A stretch of 64,000 nt of DNA, taken from the NCBI GenBank assembly GCA_034926605.1, contig JAYFQV010000010.1, forward strand, positions 1 through 64,000, given 5' to 3'. The first letter of the stretch is position 1; every line of letters starts with the position of its first letter. The position numbers and the translations under genes are program-made. This document shows positions 24,264-33,306 of the stretch, piece by piece. The notes beneath the pieces are model-generated. The model did not search any database. It saw nothing but the letters and a program-made list of their open reading frames with translations, and was not told the origin of the DNA. The stretch is from CALXXL01 sp034926605 (lineage in GTDB: Bacteria > Verrucomicrobiota > Lentisphaeria > Victivallales > Victivallaceae).

Positions 24264-24989
24264 TCATGGCGTGACCCGGCGTGCGATTTTGCGCAGCGAC
24301 CGCCGCCAGGCGGCGCGTCCCCGCCGGGGGATTATCAGGAAGAAGACCGCACACAGCCCGGCGGGGGCCAGCAGAAATGCGAAACGGCCGAAATTGCGCA
24401 GCAGAACCGCGCCGCCGACGGCTCCGGTCACGAAGCAGCCGATCACCAGATAGTAGTGCATCGCCTTGCGCAGTTCGCCGCGGTCGCGGGCGAAAAGATT
24501 GTGGAAGAGCGCCTCGGTGCCGCTGCGGAGATTCCCGGTGCACATGGTGGAGGCGAACGGCAGGCCGTGCACCCGGCGGAAGGTCTGCACCTGAAGCGCG
24601 CAGACGAATGAGATCATTGCGTTGACCGCGAGGTCCGGCTTGCCGTAGGGGATGAACACGACTGCGGTCAGGCACAGTATCTCCAGCAGAATGATGTGCT
24701 GGTGCCAGCTGACAAGCCGGGAACCCTGCGCCCGGCGCCGTACGAATTCGGCGGTGAAAACACCCGCGGCATAGAACATTATCGCCAGCAGATACCTTGC
24801 GCTCATGGCCCATTCGAGGTTGGCCAGGTGGAACCCGAACAGCACCATGTTGCCGGTTACGGCGTTGGCGAACACGCCGCCGCGGTACAGGTAAGTATAA
24901 ATGTCGAGAAATCCTCCGGCAATGCTGAGTATGCAGGCGGCGGTCAGGCGTTCGGCGTCGGTGCCGGTGTTGTTGCTCGCGGAAAGCAA
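24264..24989 (-). CDS. YoaK family (DUF1275) membrane protein
   Basis: A 241-residue protein with six predicted helices. The DUF1275 landmarks are GGFLDIYTYLYRGGVFANAVTGNMVLFG near the N-terminus and LQVQTFRRVHGLPFASTMCTGNLRSGTEAL in the middle. Function of the family is unknown. The start codon is TTG, selected by a strong SD (AAGGAGG, 6-nt spacing). Its own TTGAAA/TATATT promoter lies upstream. Convergent with the heparinase-like gene, 10 bp apart. Confidence 0.88.
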   Translation of the reverse strand: MLSASNNTGTDAERLTAACILSIAGGFLDIYTYLYRGGVFANAVTGNMVLFGFHLANLEWAMSARYLLAIMFYAAGVFTAEFVRRRAQGSRLVSWHQHIILLEILCLTAVVFIPYGKPDLAVNAMISFVCALQVQTFRRVHGLPFASTMCTGNLRSGTEALFHNLFARDRGELRKAMHYYLVIGCFVTGAVGGAVLLRNFGRFAFLLAPAGLCAVFFLIIPRRGRAAWRRSLRKIARRVTP

Positions 24990-25013
24990 AAGTTTCCTCC
25001 TTGGTCTTTTATT

Positions 25014-25041
25014 AATATAATTTTCTCCGGCGTTTTTTCAA
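25014..25041 (-). promoter_or_regulatory. yoaK-like gene promoter
   Basis: On the minus strand TTGAAA (25041-25036), 16-bp spacer, TATATT (25019-25014). Confidence 0.65.
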
Positions 25042-25064
25042 CCACAATACCGGATACCGGAGGG

Positions 25065-25092
25065 TTGCAAAAGATTTTTTTTGTCTTATATT
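25065..25092 (+). promoter_or_regulatory. eno promoter
   Basis: TTGCAA (25065-25070), 16-bp spacer, TATATT (25087-25092), about 78 bp before the enolase ATG. Confidence 0.6.
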
Positions 25093-25170
25093 AAAAACGG
25101 ATGGAGAAAAACGGGTACGCATAATTGTCCTGATTCGAAACGGCAACCATATAATCGACGGGAGGATATT

Positions 25171-26451
25171 ATGAGCAGGACTTCAATCAGAGAAATCCGG
25201 GCGATGGAGATACTCGATTCGCGCGGCAATCCCACCGTGCGGGTGTTCTGCGCGCTGGACAACGGCGTGAAGACTTCGGCATCGGTGCCGTCCGGAGCAT
25301 CCACCGGTGAACACGAAGCCGTCGAACTGCGCGACGGCGACCATCGGCGCTACGGCGGCAAAGGCGTGCAGAAGGCCGTCGCCAACGTAAACGACATCAT
25401 CGCTCCCAGACTGATCGGCATGGACCCGGCGCGTCAGGCGGAGATCGATCGCCAGATGATCGTATTGGACGGCACCGCCAACAAGGGCAGGCTCGGCGCG
25501 AACGCCATACTCGGAGTGTCGATGGCGGTGGCCCGCGCCGCCGCGTTGTCGGCCGGATTGCCGCTTTACGCTTATCTGGGCGGCCCCGGGGCGGTGCGCC
25601 TGCCGGTGCCGATGATGAACATTCTCAACGGCGGCAAGCATGCCGACAACAGCGTGGATTTTCAGGAATTCATGGTGATGCCGATCGGCGCGCCGACTTT
25701 TTCCGAGGCTTTGCGTTACGGGGCTGAGACATTCCACGCGCTGCGCAAAATCCTTACCGGGAAGAAATACGCGACCGGCGTTGGCGACGAGGGCGGCTTT
25801 GCGCCGAACCTGAAGAGCGACGACGAGGCGTGCGAACTTATCGTTGAGGCCGTCGCCGCCGCCGGGCTGGTCCCCGGCAAGGACGTGGCGATTGCGCTTG
25901 ATCCGGCTTCCAGTTCATTCTACGAGAACGGCGCCTACAACCTGGCAAAGTCCGGCGGCGGCATAAAAAACAGCGCCCAGATGACCGAGCTGTACGCCGA
26001 ATGGATCAAAAAGTACCCGATCGTGTCGATCGAGGACGGGCTGTCGGAGAACGACTGGGCCGGGTTCAAGGCGCACACCGCGCTGCTGGGCGACAGAATA
26101 CAGATCGTCGGCGACGATCTCTATGTCACCAATGTCAGGTTTGTCGAGCGCGGCATCCGGGAAAAAGCCACCAACGCGGTGCTGATAAAGCTCAATCAGA
26201 TCGGCACGGTCACGGAAACGATCGAAACGATTGAGCTGTGCCGCAAGGCGGGGTGGAATTACGTGATCTCCCACCGCAGCGGCGAAACCGAGGATTCGTT
26301 TATTGCCGACTTCGCCGTGGCGATGGGCGGCGGGCAGATAAAGACCGGTTCCGCCTGCCGTAGCGAGCGCATCGCAAAGTACAACCGTCTGCTGGAGATA
26401 GAATCCGAGCTTGGCGACGAGGCGAAGTTCGGCAATCCGTTTGCAAAGTAG
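25171..26451 (+). CDS. eno: Enolase
   Basis: A 426-residue enolase converting 2-phosphoglycerate to phosphoenolpyruvate in glycolysis. All signatures are present: EILDSRGNPTV, the SGASTGEHEAVELRDGD loop, the LNGGKHADNSVDFQEFM motif, GVGDEGGFAPN, the acidic metal ligands in VSIEDGLSENDW and VGDDLYVTN, KLNQIGTVTET with the catalytic Lys, and SHRSGETED with the catalytic His region. The ATG at 25171 has GGGAGG 5 nt upstream. Length is standard. It is the best phylogenetic marker in the window. Confidence 0.97.
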   Translation: MSRTSIREIRAMEILDSRGNPTVRVFCALDNGVKTSASVPSGASTGEHEAVELRDGDHRRYGGKGVQKAVANVNDIIAPRLIGMDPARQAEIDRQMIVLDGTANKGRLGANAILGVSMAVARAAALSAGLPLYAYLGGPGAVRLPVPMMNILNGGKHADNSVDFQEFMVMPIGAPTFSEALRYGAETFHALRKILTGKKYATGVGDEGGFAPNLKSDDEACELIVEAVAAAGLVPGKDVAIALDPASSSFYENGAYNLAKSGGGIKNSAQMTELYAEWIKKYPIVSIEDGLSENDWAGFKAHTALLGDRIQIVGDDLYVTNVRFVERGIREKATNAVLIKLNQIGTVTETIETIELCRKAGWNYVISHRSGETEDSFIADFAVAMGGGQIKTGSACRSERIAKYNRLLEIESELGDEAKFGNPFAK

Positions 26452-26534
26452 CCTGAGTTGATTTTGACCGGGTGCCATGTCGAGTTTTCAGCAGGTATCC
26501 CGGTCGAATCTTTGACTGTCGGAAGGAGAGAGGG

Positions 26535-26972
26535 ATGTTTGGGGCAATATGCATTGTTCTTGCCTTGGGCTGGCTGTTTTTCGTGCGTAGGAAAAGCGCC
26601 TGGATATACTGTGCGCTGGTCGATGCCGCGTTGTGCGCGGTGATCGGGTTCTGGTTGTTTTACGAGTATGTGGCCCCCAATTATGTTTTGGGGCAGTACT
26701 TGTCGCGTGCGTATCAGGGGGTTGTCATGAAATTAGAGTTCGCCGAGCCGCTGCGGGATTGGCTTGACACACACACGTCCGACGCCGATGTGGAAGCGTT
26801 TCGGGAAGTCAGACCCACGTTCAATATGATCGGGATCAACCCGGATGCCGCCGCGCCGAAGGACATTGCTGGTTACGTCAAACCTTATGATGCGGACTGC
26901 GGTTTTTGGGTGATCCGCCGAGACGGAACATTTGAGCGGTCAAACCATATGCCGTCGGGAGAGTTCAAGTGA
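26535..26972 (+). CDS. Small membrane protein of unknown function
   Basis: A 145-residue protein, not recognised. It begins with two adjacent hydrophobic helices (about 2-15 and 24-45), followed by a soluble domain with VDTHTS-like and PDAAAPKDIAGYVKPYDAD segments. AAGGAG precedes the ATG by 8 nt. Its stop overlaps the start of the next gene (GTGA), so the two are translationally coupled and probably interact. Confidence 0.7.
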   Translation: MFGAICIVLALGWLFFVRRKSAWIYCALVDAALCAVIGFWLFYEYVAPNYVLGQYLSRAYQGVVMKLEFAEPLRDWLDTHTSDADVEAFREVRPTFNMIGINPDAAAPKDIAGYVKPYDADCGFWVIRRDGTFERSNHMPSGEFK

Positions 26973-27559
26973 AAACCGGTCGTTTTAAGAAATTTTTCCG
27001 TCGGCTTTTTTTGCTCAGTCCGTTTGCGCTTATGGCGTTGCTGGCGTGGCTTATGACTTATGACCCAACGCCCTTCGATGCTGGAGACGGATTGCAAGGC
27101 AATGATGCGCTGACACGCAACTGGACTGAGCTCAATATGATTCATGGCAGGTATATGGAACTGCGTAAAGCGCTTGATGGTAGGCAGGGGGATGAGTTGA
27201 GGCGGGCGGTTGCGGAATTCGAGAGACTCAGTCTGGACCCCGTCATTCCTTGCAACGTGAATCCCGGAATCGGCGGTCGTTTCGAAGATTCTCCGGAATT
27301 GATAGCGTTGAAATCCGACTATGTCAGCAGTTTTTCGAGTGCCTTTGACAAGCCGACCGCGGCGATCGGGATAACCTGTTCCGGGGAGTTCGTCTGGCTT
27401 GCGGCGGATAAGCCGGATTCATGGTCGGCCGCCGATGCGTACCGGATTGGCGAGCTGAAGTTTGCGCCGTCCGGCGACCGCTGGTTCCAGCTAAGGTTCG
27501 GACGGAGCGGCAACGAAGTTGTTGCTGATATGATCTCAAGGATAAAATCCGGAGAATAG
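26969..27559 (+). CDS. Membrane-anchored protein of unknown function
   Basis: A 196-residue protein starting at GTG, which overlaps the preceding stop codon by 4 nt. A basic N-terminus and one helix (LFLLSPFALMALLAWLM) anchor a soluble, presumably extracytoplasmic domain with two Cys (VIPCNV, GITCSG). No family recognised. Its partner is the 145-residue membrane protein directly upstream. Confidence 0.7.
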   Translation: MKTGRFKKFFRRLFLLSPFALMALLAWLMTYDPTPFDAGDGLQGNDALTRNWTELNMIHGRYMELRKALDGRQGDELRRAVAEFERLSLDPVIPCNVNPGIGGRFEDSPELIALKSDYVSSFSSAFDKPTAAIGITCSGEFVWLAADKPDSWSAADAYRIGELKFAPSGDRWFQLRFGRSGNEVVADMISRIKSGE

Positions 27560-27574
27560 TCGCAATATCGCGGT

Positions 27575-27602
27575 TTGACATTGCGTTCCGGCGGTATATA
27601 TT
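27575..27602 (+). promoter_or_regulatory. Promoter of the GH20-like gene
   Basis: TTGACA (27575-27580), 16-bp spacer, TATATT (27597-27602). Transcription would start near 27609. Confidence 0.75.
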
Positions 27603-27629
27603 GAGAGTATGGCGGAAAGGGAAAAAGCC

Positions 27630-29093
27630 ATGAACAAATATATGGAAGAAGTGCTGCTGGCGCGCCTGATTCCGGCGCCGTGCAGCATTAAGTTCGGAGA
27701 TGCCTGGTGCGTCATTGCGGACGGTCTTCCGGTAATGCTCAAAACGGTATCGCCGTCGGCCAGGCTGGTCGCCGCCGCCGATGGGCTTTGCCGGAGCTTC
27801 TGGAATTGTTCCCCGGCGATTACCGCCGTCGCCCGACCGGAGTCGGCCGCGCTCGCGGACGAAGAATACCGGATCGCGGTCAAGCCGGGCAGGATCGAGA
27901 TCGCCGCCCGCGGGGCGGTGGGCGTTCGCCATGCGTTCAACACACTGCGCCAGTTGGCCGAGGCCGGCCGCGGTGCTCCCGGCGCGTATCACTACGTGCT
28001 TCCGGCGTGCCTGATCGAGGATGCGCCCAAGCTTCCGTTCCGCGCCGTTCATCTCTGCATTTTCCCGGAGACGCCGATGTGGTTTGTTGAAAAACAGCTC
28101 AGGTTGGCGGCCTACCACAAGTTCAACTTTGCGATCATCGAGCCTTGGGGCGTATTCCCGTTCGAGTCGCATCCGGAATTCGGCTGGCGCGAAAAGATGA
28201 AAAGCCGGGAGGAATTTCGCCGCCTGCTGGACGTCGCCGCCGAATGCCGCATCGTGCCGATTCCGCAGTTCAACATCTTCGGCCATGCCGGAATGGCGCG
28301 CGCCGGAACCGGCAAGCATGCCGTGCTCGATCTCAATCGCGGCATGGAGCCGCTGTTCGAACCGGCCGGATGGAGTTTTTGTCTGTCCAATCCGGAGACG
28401 CGCCGGGTGCTTCGCGATCTGGTGGTTGAGCTGTTCACCTTTTTCGGGCGGCCGTCGTTCTTCCACATCGGCTGCGACGAAGCCTACGACTTCCAGACTT
28501 GCCGCGAGTGCGCCGCCGCCGATCCGGTCAAGTTGCTTTCCGGCCACATCGGGTATTTTCATGAACTGCTGGGCTCGATGGGGGCGCGTGTCATCATGTG
28601 GCACGACATGCTGCTGGAGCAGGGCGACCCGCGCTGGAAGGATTGCACCGCCTGCGGCGACGCGCGCACGGCGGAGCTGTACAAGGTTCTGCCGAAGAAC
28701 ATCGTGATCGCCGACTGGCAGTATTTCGAGGCGCCCAAGGACAATCCCGACCGCGAGTGGCCGACGTCGCTGTTTTTCAAAGAGCAGGGGTTCGACGTCG
28801 CCGCCTGCTGCTGGATGGATCGGGCCGCCATCGGGCAGCTCGGCGCCATGGCGGCACGGCACCGTCTGTTCGGTATGATCGGCACCACCTGGAACACCAA
28901 TTCCGGTTACCGCTTCGAGCCGATGTTCATCGACGCTCCCTTCGCGGCGTGGTGCGGCCGTATCCCGGAAAAGCCGATGCCGCTTGCCTTGGCCGCGCAT
29001 CTGCGCCAGATCGGATGGGACATGGGCATTACGGAATATGCCCAGACCGGGCATACGCCGCTGCAAATCGCGGATGAGCCGTTCCTGCCGTGA
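27630..29093 (+). CDS. GH20-like beta-hexosaminidase family protein
   Basis: A 487-residue protein with an N-terminal GH20b-like domain (IPAPCSIKFGD...AVGVRHAFNTLRQLAE), then a TIM barrel with PFRAVHLCIFPE. The catalytic Asp-Glu pair is in FHIGCDEAYDF, where GH20 places substrate-assisted catalysis, and WHDMLLEQGDP and CCWMDRAAIG follow. A loop CRECAAADP follows the acid pair. It probably removes terminal N-acetylhexosamine from glycans. ATG 27630 is preferred to 27609 because the latter would be at the transcription start. No signal peptide, so it acts in the cytosol. Confidence 0.8.
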   Translation: MNKYMEEVLLARLIPAPCSIKFGDAWCVIADGLPVMLKTVSPSARLVAAADGLCRSFWNCSPAITAVARPESAALADEEYRIAVKPGRIEIAARGAVGVRHAFNTLRQLAEAGRGAPGAYHYVLPACLIEDAPKLPFRAVHLCIFPETPMWFVEKQLRLAAYHKFNFAIIEPWGVFPFESHPEFGWREKMKSREEFRRLLDVAAECRIVPIPQFNIFGHAGMARAGTGKHAVLDLNRGMEPLFEPAGWSFCLSNPETRRVLRDLVVELFTFFGRPSFFHIGCDEAYDFQTCRECAAADPVKLLSGHIGYFHELLGSMGARVIMWHDMLLEQGDPRWKDCTACGDARTAELYKVLPKNIVIADWQYFEAPKDNPDREWPTSLFFKEQGFDVAACCWMDRAAIGQLGAMAARHRLFGMIGTTWNTNSGYRFEPMFIDAPFAAWCGRIPEKPMPLALAAHLRQIGWDMGITEYAQTGHTPLQIADEPFLP

Positions 29094-29099
29094 CCGCGG

Positions 29100-30863
29100 T
29101 CAGGATATTTCCGGCAGCCAGCTCACATAGGGGGAACCGGTCTGCCCGGCCGACGCGAAGTCGCAGAGGTTGACGATTTCGCCGTCTCCGGTCACGATTT
29201 CCCACAGCTGGGCGGGGGGCAGCCATTGCGCCCACCCGACGGCTTTGCCAGGCTTCCAATTTCCCAGCGGCGGGACTTCGAACCCGCCTTCGATTCTCTG
29301 GATTTTGGCGAGATGGCGGTTGTACCGCTGGTCGGCGGCGAGAAGCACCGGGCCGCGGTATATGGAGATTTTGCCCGCGCATTCGCGTTCACCGCGCCAG
29401 ACACGGAGAGTGAAGTCGAATGCTATTTCTATTACGTCGCCGTCGTACCACTCCCGGGCTGGTGTGTGATAAGTGCCGGGAACCACGTCTTCCGGCCGAC
29501 CGTTGACGGCGAACAGTGTTTTTTTCGACCACGCCGGTATGCGGAACGAAAGTTTGACCGGCGAAGCGCCGGGAGCGAGCCGCAGCGTGGCCAGCCAGGC
29601 CGGAGACGCCGGATAGTCGCTGGCGATTTCCAGCTTGATCCCTTCTTCCAGCCGCCAGCTGCCGGGGCCGTAAAAGTTGATTCTCCAGCCGCCGTCCACC
29701 GGAACCGCCGCCCAGCGATGGAGGATTCCATAGCCTTTCGGGGAGTTTACGCTGCAGCAGTTGAGTTCCGGAGATCCGGGGCGGGCCTGAAACACGATCT
29801 CGTCAATCGCGGCTCGCCGCACGCCGTCGGATGGTGTGTTGTAGGTGGCCCATCGGCCGGACGGCGAGTGCATGCCGAGCACCGAATTGAGCAGCGACCA
29901 TTCCAGTTCGTCGGCGACGGTCGGGTCGCCGGAAAGCAGCAGCATCTCGGTGGAAAGTTCCATCCAGGCGATGGTGCAGCAGCTTTCGATGGCTCCGGGC
30001 AGGTATGGGTTGCCGTTGGCCTGTTCGCCGGAGGAGAAACCGCCGGTATTGTGGCGGTCGCCGTCGCGAATGCCGCGCCATAGGAAGGCGAACGCGTCGA
30101 GATACTTTTGTTCGCCGGTGATGCGGTGATATTCCGCCAGCGCCATTATGGCGTGCAGGCTTTCCCAGCGGGGCAGGGCGGTCTGGTGGAACGGGATGCC
30201 GTGCAATCCGGCGTTCAGGAAATCGCCTCCGAGGTTGCCTTCCGGGCCGTCGGTGGAAAATTCGGCGATGAGCTGTCTGCCGAACTCGAGGTACTCCGGT
30301 TTTCCGGTGATGCGGTGGAGCTGCAGCACCGCGTGGGCCGGGGCCTGATTGCTGAAGGCGCCGCCGGTTTCCACCAGCTTCGGCGAGGCTGAACCGCCGT
30401 AAATCGAGAGCATCAGATCGGCGATGCGGCAGGCGGCGGCGAGCGCACCGTCGTTGCCGGTCAGTTCGTAGTACTGTATCAGCGCGTACATTATGTGGTA
30501 GTGCGACCAGGTGTCCCAGGTGGGGCCGCCGACGTTGGGGGCGCGGTTGGTCAGCTCGTATCCGGTCGGGAAACAGCCGAGATAGCCGTTGGCCGCCTGC
30601 CGGGAGAGCAGTTCGCGCACAAACCATGCGGCGTGTTTTTCGACTTCCATGTCCCCGGTAAGGCGGCGGAACCACACCAGCGAGGTCAGGTATTTGCCGG
30701 CGAATTCGCCCTGCCACGGCCAGAGCTTGCGGTAGGGCGGCTGGTCGCGGTCGGAAAACATTTCCAGCATCTGCGGATTGGCGAACGGGGCTGGAAGCAG
30801 CCACTGCTTCTTCAGCGCGTCGAGTCGTTCCTTCCAGAATCCGCCGCATTCCCATTGAATCAT
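29100..30863 (-). CDS. GH127-family beta-L-arabinofuranosidase-like protein (DUF1680)
   Basis: A 587-residue (alpha/alpha)6-barrel enzyme of the DUF1680 family. GH127 uses a zinc-bound cysteine nucleophile with Glu and Cys ligands. Here GAIESCCTIAWMEL and SPELNCCSVNSPKG supply the Glu, Cys and Cys-Cys elements, in the expected order and spacing. Other landmarks are WDTWSHYHIMYALIQYYELTG and GPVLLAADQRYN. Members remove beta-L-arabinofuranose or related sugars; specificity is uncertain. ATG 30863 follows GGGAGC. Stop codons of this gene and the GH20-like gene are 6 bp apart. Confidence 0.85.
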   Translation of the reverse strand: MIQWECGGFWKERLDALKKQWLLPAPFANPQMLEMFSDRDQPPYRKLWPWQGEFAGKYLTSLVWFRRLTGDMEVEKHAAWFVRELLSRQAANGYLGCFPTGYELTNRAPNVGGPTWDTWSHYHIMYALIQYYELTGNDGALAAACRIADLMLSIYGGSASPKLVETGGAFSNQAPAHAVLQLHRITGKPEYLEFGRQLIAEFSTDGPEGNLGGDFLNAGLHGIPFHQTALPRWESLHAIMALAEYHRITGEQKYLDAFAFLWRGIRDGDRHNTGGFSSGEQANGNPYLPGAIESCCTIAWMELSTEMLLLSGDPTVADELEWSLLNSVLGMHSPSGRWATYNTPSDGVRRAAIDEIVFQARPGSPELNCCSVNSPKGYGILHRWAAVPVDGGWRINFYGPGSWRLEEGIKLEIASDYPASPAWLATLRLAPGASPVKLSFRIPAWSKKTLFAVNGRPEDVVPGTYHTPAREWYDGDVIEIAFDFTLRVWRGERECAGKISIYRGPVLLAADQRYNRHLAKIQRIEGGFEVPPLGNWKPGKAVGWAQWLPPAQLWEIVTGDGEIVNLCDFASAGQTGSPYVSWLPEIS

Positions 30864-30894
30864 GGTTCGCTCCCGTTGTAATTGGTCTTCCGTA

Positions 30895-30922
30895 AAAATA
30901 CGCCGGTTCCGCATAAAATCAA
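30895..30922 (-). promoter_or_regulatory. GH127-like gene promoter
   Basis: On the minus strand TTGATT (30922-30917), 16-bp spacer, TATTTT (30900-30895). Confidence 0.55.
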
Positions 30923-30972
30923 GCCGAAACCAGTTTTTTATGGTATCGCGCGCAATCCGGGGAGCGGGAGGT

Positions 30973-31000
30973 TTGCAATCCGTCGGCCGCGTGATATGGT
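30973..31000 (+). promoter_or_regulatory. Possible promoter of the GNAT gene
   Basis: TTGCAA (30973-30978), 16-bp spacer, TATGGT (30995-31000), about 55 bp upstream of ATG 31056. The -10 is weak. Confidence 0.4.
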
Positions 31001-31055
31001 AGAACAAACATGATTTGATTCCGGCGGACAGCCGGGAAAAACGGAGACGGGAAAA

Positions 31056-31493
31056 ATGGAAGTCCGGCACGCGAAAGAGCAAGACATTGAGGGGATTTTG
31101 AAGCTATATTGCAGCTTCACCGGCTTCGAAATGCCGGTCATGGACGAAAAACTGATGAAGCATTGGCGTACGATCCTGTCCACCCCCGATCATCATGTGC
31201 TGGTGGCGGAAGAAGACGGCAAGCCGGTTTCAACCTGTGTGGTGGTAATCATTCCAAACCTGACGCACGGGCAGCAGCCTTATGCGTTCATCGAGAACGT
31301 CGCCACCGATCCGGACTACCGCAACCGCGGCTTCGGTACCGCGGTGCTGAATCATGCCAGGGAGATCGCGGAGGCCGCCAACTGCTTCAAGATCATGCTG
31401 ATGACCGGTTCCAAGCGTGACAGCGTGCTGAATTTTTACGAACATGCCGGATACAACCGCCACGACAAGACCGGCTTCATCCGGTGGCTTTGA
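31056..31493 (+). CDS. GNAT family acetyltransferase
   Basis: A 145-residue GCN5-related N-acetyltransferase. The acetyl-CoA pyrophosphate loop motif A is VATDPDYRNRGFGTAVL (R-x-x-G-x-G/A class), preceded by strand 4 (QPYAFIENV). Motif B lies in NFYEHAGYNR. The substrate is not predictable. GGAGACGG precedes the ATG. It lies 27 nt before the 569-residue unknown gene on the same strand and probably shares its transcript. Confidence 0.88.
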   Translation: MEVRHAKEQDIEGILKLYCSFTGFEMPVMDEKLMKHWRTILSTPDHHVLVAEEDGKPVSTCVVVIIPNLTHGQQPYAFIENVATDPDYRNRGFGTAVLNHAREIAEAANCFKIMLMTGSKRDSVLNFYEHAGYNRHDKTGFIRWL

Positions 31494-31520
31494 TTTTCAA
31501 ACGGATATTGAGAGGATGCT

Positions 31521-33230
31521 ATGGATGTCAACGGTGTTTCGGCCGCGTCGCTTGAATCGTCGATTCTGCTGCGGCCGCTGATCGCGCGGTTCTGCTCATG
31601 GCTGGATCGCGGCATGGTTTGCGTGAACGGCGAATGGACTTTGCCCGACCCGTACGAGAGCGACTATTCCGAAAATTACGCCTCGGCCAACGCCGCGGCG
31701 GTCTATGCCGCGGCGATGAACTTTTCATCTTCGCCCCAGCTGCGCGAAAACTACCGGCGGATGATGCGGCGTTCGGCGGCGCGGGCCGCCGGCTTGGAAC
31801 CCAACCCGTTCTGCCGCACATTTCTGGTTCATTACAGTCTGCTCGGACTGCTTATGCTGCCGGAGGAGGAACGCGGCGCCGCGGTCGAGGAATTTCTGCC
31901 GCCGCTGCGCGAGGTGCGCGATGTCTGCGACATGATAAACGTGAACTGCGCCGCCATGCAGCTGTCCACCCGCCTGATGTTCGCGGCGCTGGGGGCCGCG
32001 GACGGCGATGAAAGCGGGCTGTTCCGGTACATCGACTTTATACAGGCCGCCCAGCTTCCGGACGGCTTCATCAACGATTCCATCGGCGAGAAGACCGGCG
32101 TGAAAGACCTTATGCCGATAGCCTATCACGGCTTCATACTGTTCATTCTCGGTTGCGGCCTTGTCTTCGCCCGCCGCCACGGCGTGCTTCCGGCCGGGAT
32201 CGACCGCGCGATCACCGCGGTCATGGCGCGCGGCATGGCTTGGATGCGGCGCGTGTTTTCGCCGGACGGCGGTTTCGCCATGTGCGGGCGCAGCCGTTAC
32301 CAGATGTTCACCTGGGGCGTGCACGCCGCGCTGGCCGCCATGACCGCAGCGCCGGAACCGGCGCTGTGCGCCATCGTCAACCGCTACCGGCAATATGAGA
32401 AGGAGGACGGCAGTTACAGCTGCACCCCGAATTTTCTGCCGCACGGGTTTCGCACCGGATTCGAATGCTACACTCATGTCAATATGTACAATTGTCTGGG
32501 CTTTACCGGCCTTGCTCTGGCGGCGGTGCTGACCGGCGGCGGCGACATGCCGTTCGGGTTTCCTCCTCCACTTGCCGACGGCGGCGTGATCGACCCCGCC
32601 GCCGGGTACGCTTTCTTCCGGCGCGGAGGATGTTATTTCGGGGTTTCGCTGCGCGATCACGACGCCGGCTACACCCCGGCTATGGCCGGCTTCCATTATC
32701 TGATGGGGCCGTCTCGGCTGCCGCTGGCGGAAAACCGGATGGAGGGAGCTTCGCCGCTGCTGGAGGGCTTTGCGACGGCGGACGGGGAGGCGTTGCGCCG
32801 CGCGTCGATCACCGCCAACGTGCAGGCAAAAATCATTCCGGACGGCTTGTCCTTTGAATTTATAACCGGCCTCGGCTGCGGCCGGAAGAGCATCGAAATA
32901 TATCCGGGGCGCATCGTATGGAGCTATGAACTTCATGCCGCCGACCCGGCGGCCGTGGTGTTCCATACCCTGCCGCTGGTGGTGTCGGACGGTAAAAACA
33001 CCCTGTCGCTGCGGCGGCTTGGCGAGTCGGCGCTGGAATTGTCGTTCGCCGGTTGCGTGTATCGGCTCGCCTGCTCCGGAGGGCGCCACACGGCGCTGTC
33101 GCTCCGGCGCTCGCTCGAAAGTGTATCCGGGCTGGCTTCCGAGGCGGTCTCCGAGATCGCTCCGGGGACCGAACCCGGTGTTTTCCGCTGGAGCGTCGAA
33201 CTCCGGATGCTCTCCGCTCTCGGCCGCTGA
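31521..33230 (+). CDS. Large protein of unknown function, probable (alpha/alpha) toroid plus beta-sandwich
   Basis: A 569-residue soluble protein that I do not recognise. The first about 330 residues are helical and rich in paired aromatic motifs (SDYSENYASANAAAVYAAAMNF, YHGFILFILGCG, SRYQMFTWGVHAALAAM), suggesting an (alpha/alpha) toroid as in PL and GH enzymes. The rest has strand-rich segments (GYAFFRRGGCYFGVSLRDHDAGYTP, LSFEFITGLG), as in the beta-sandwich of heparinase-like proteins. GAGAGG precedes the ATG. It sits between glycosidase genes, so a carbohydrate role is inferred. Confidence 0.7.
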   Translation: MDVNGVSAASLESSILLRPLIARFCSWLDRGMVCVNGEWTLPDPYESDYSENYASANAAAVYAAAMNFSSSPQLRENYRRMMRRSAARAAGLEPNPFCRTFLVHYSLLGLLMLPEEERGAAVEEFLPPLREVRDVCDMINVNCAAMQLSTRLMFAALGAADGDESGLFRYIDFIQAAQLPDGFINDSIGEKTGVKDLMPIAYHGFILFILGCGLVFARRHGVLPAGIDRAITAVMARGMAWMRRVFSPDGGFAMCGRSRYQMFTWGVHAALAAMTAAPEPALCAIVNRYRQYEKEDGSYSCTPNFLPHGFRTGFECYTHVNMYNCLGFTGLALAAVLTGGGDMPFGFPPPLADGGVIDPAAGYAFFRRGGCYFGVSLRDHDAGYTPAMAGFHYLMGPSRLPLAENRMEGASPLLEGFATADGEALRRASITANVQAKIIPDGLSFEFITGLGCGRKSIEIYPGRIVWSYELHAADPAAVVFHTLPLVVSDGKNTLSLRRLGESALELSFAGCVYRLACSGGRHTALSLRRSLESVSGLASEAVSEIAPGTEPGVFRWSVELRMLSALGR

Positions 33231-33247
33231 CACGGACGGAAAAAGGT

Positions 33248-33287
33248 GGGGGAGCACGGAACCGCGCGAAGGCTTCCATGCTCCCCC
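33248..33287. terminator. Probable bidirectional terminator
   Basis: Perfect 9-bp stem GGGGGAGCA / TGCTCCCCC around a 22-nt loop between convergent genes. A T5 follows closely on the minus strand (33241-33245), and on the plus strand another T5 lies about 15 nt downstream. Confidence 0.6.
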
Positions 33288-33306
33288 GGAGAGAGATAGG
33301 AGGTTT

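Noticed and set aside
27324..29066. 580-codon minus-strand frame opposite the GH20-like gene
   Set aside because: Antisense shadow with no recognisable motif and no SD.
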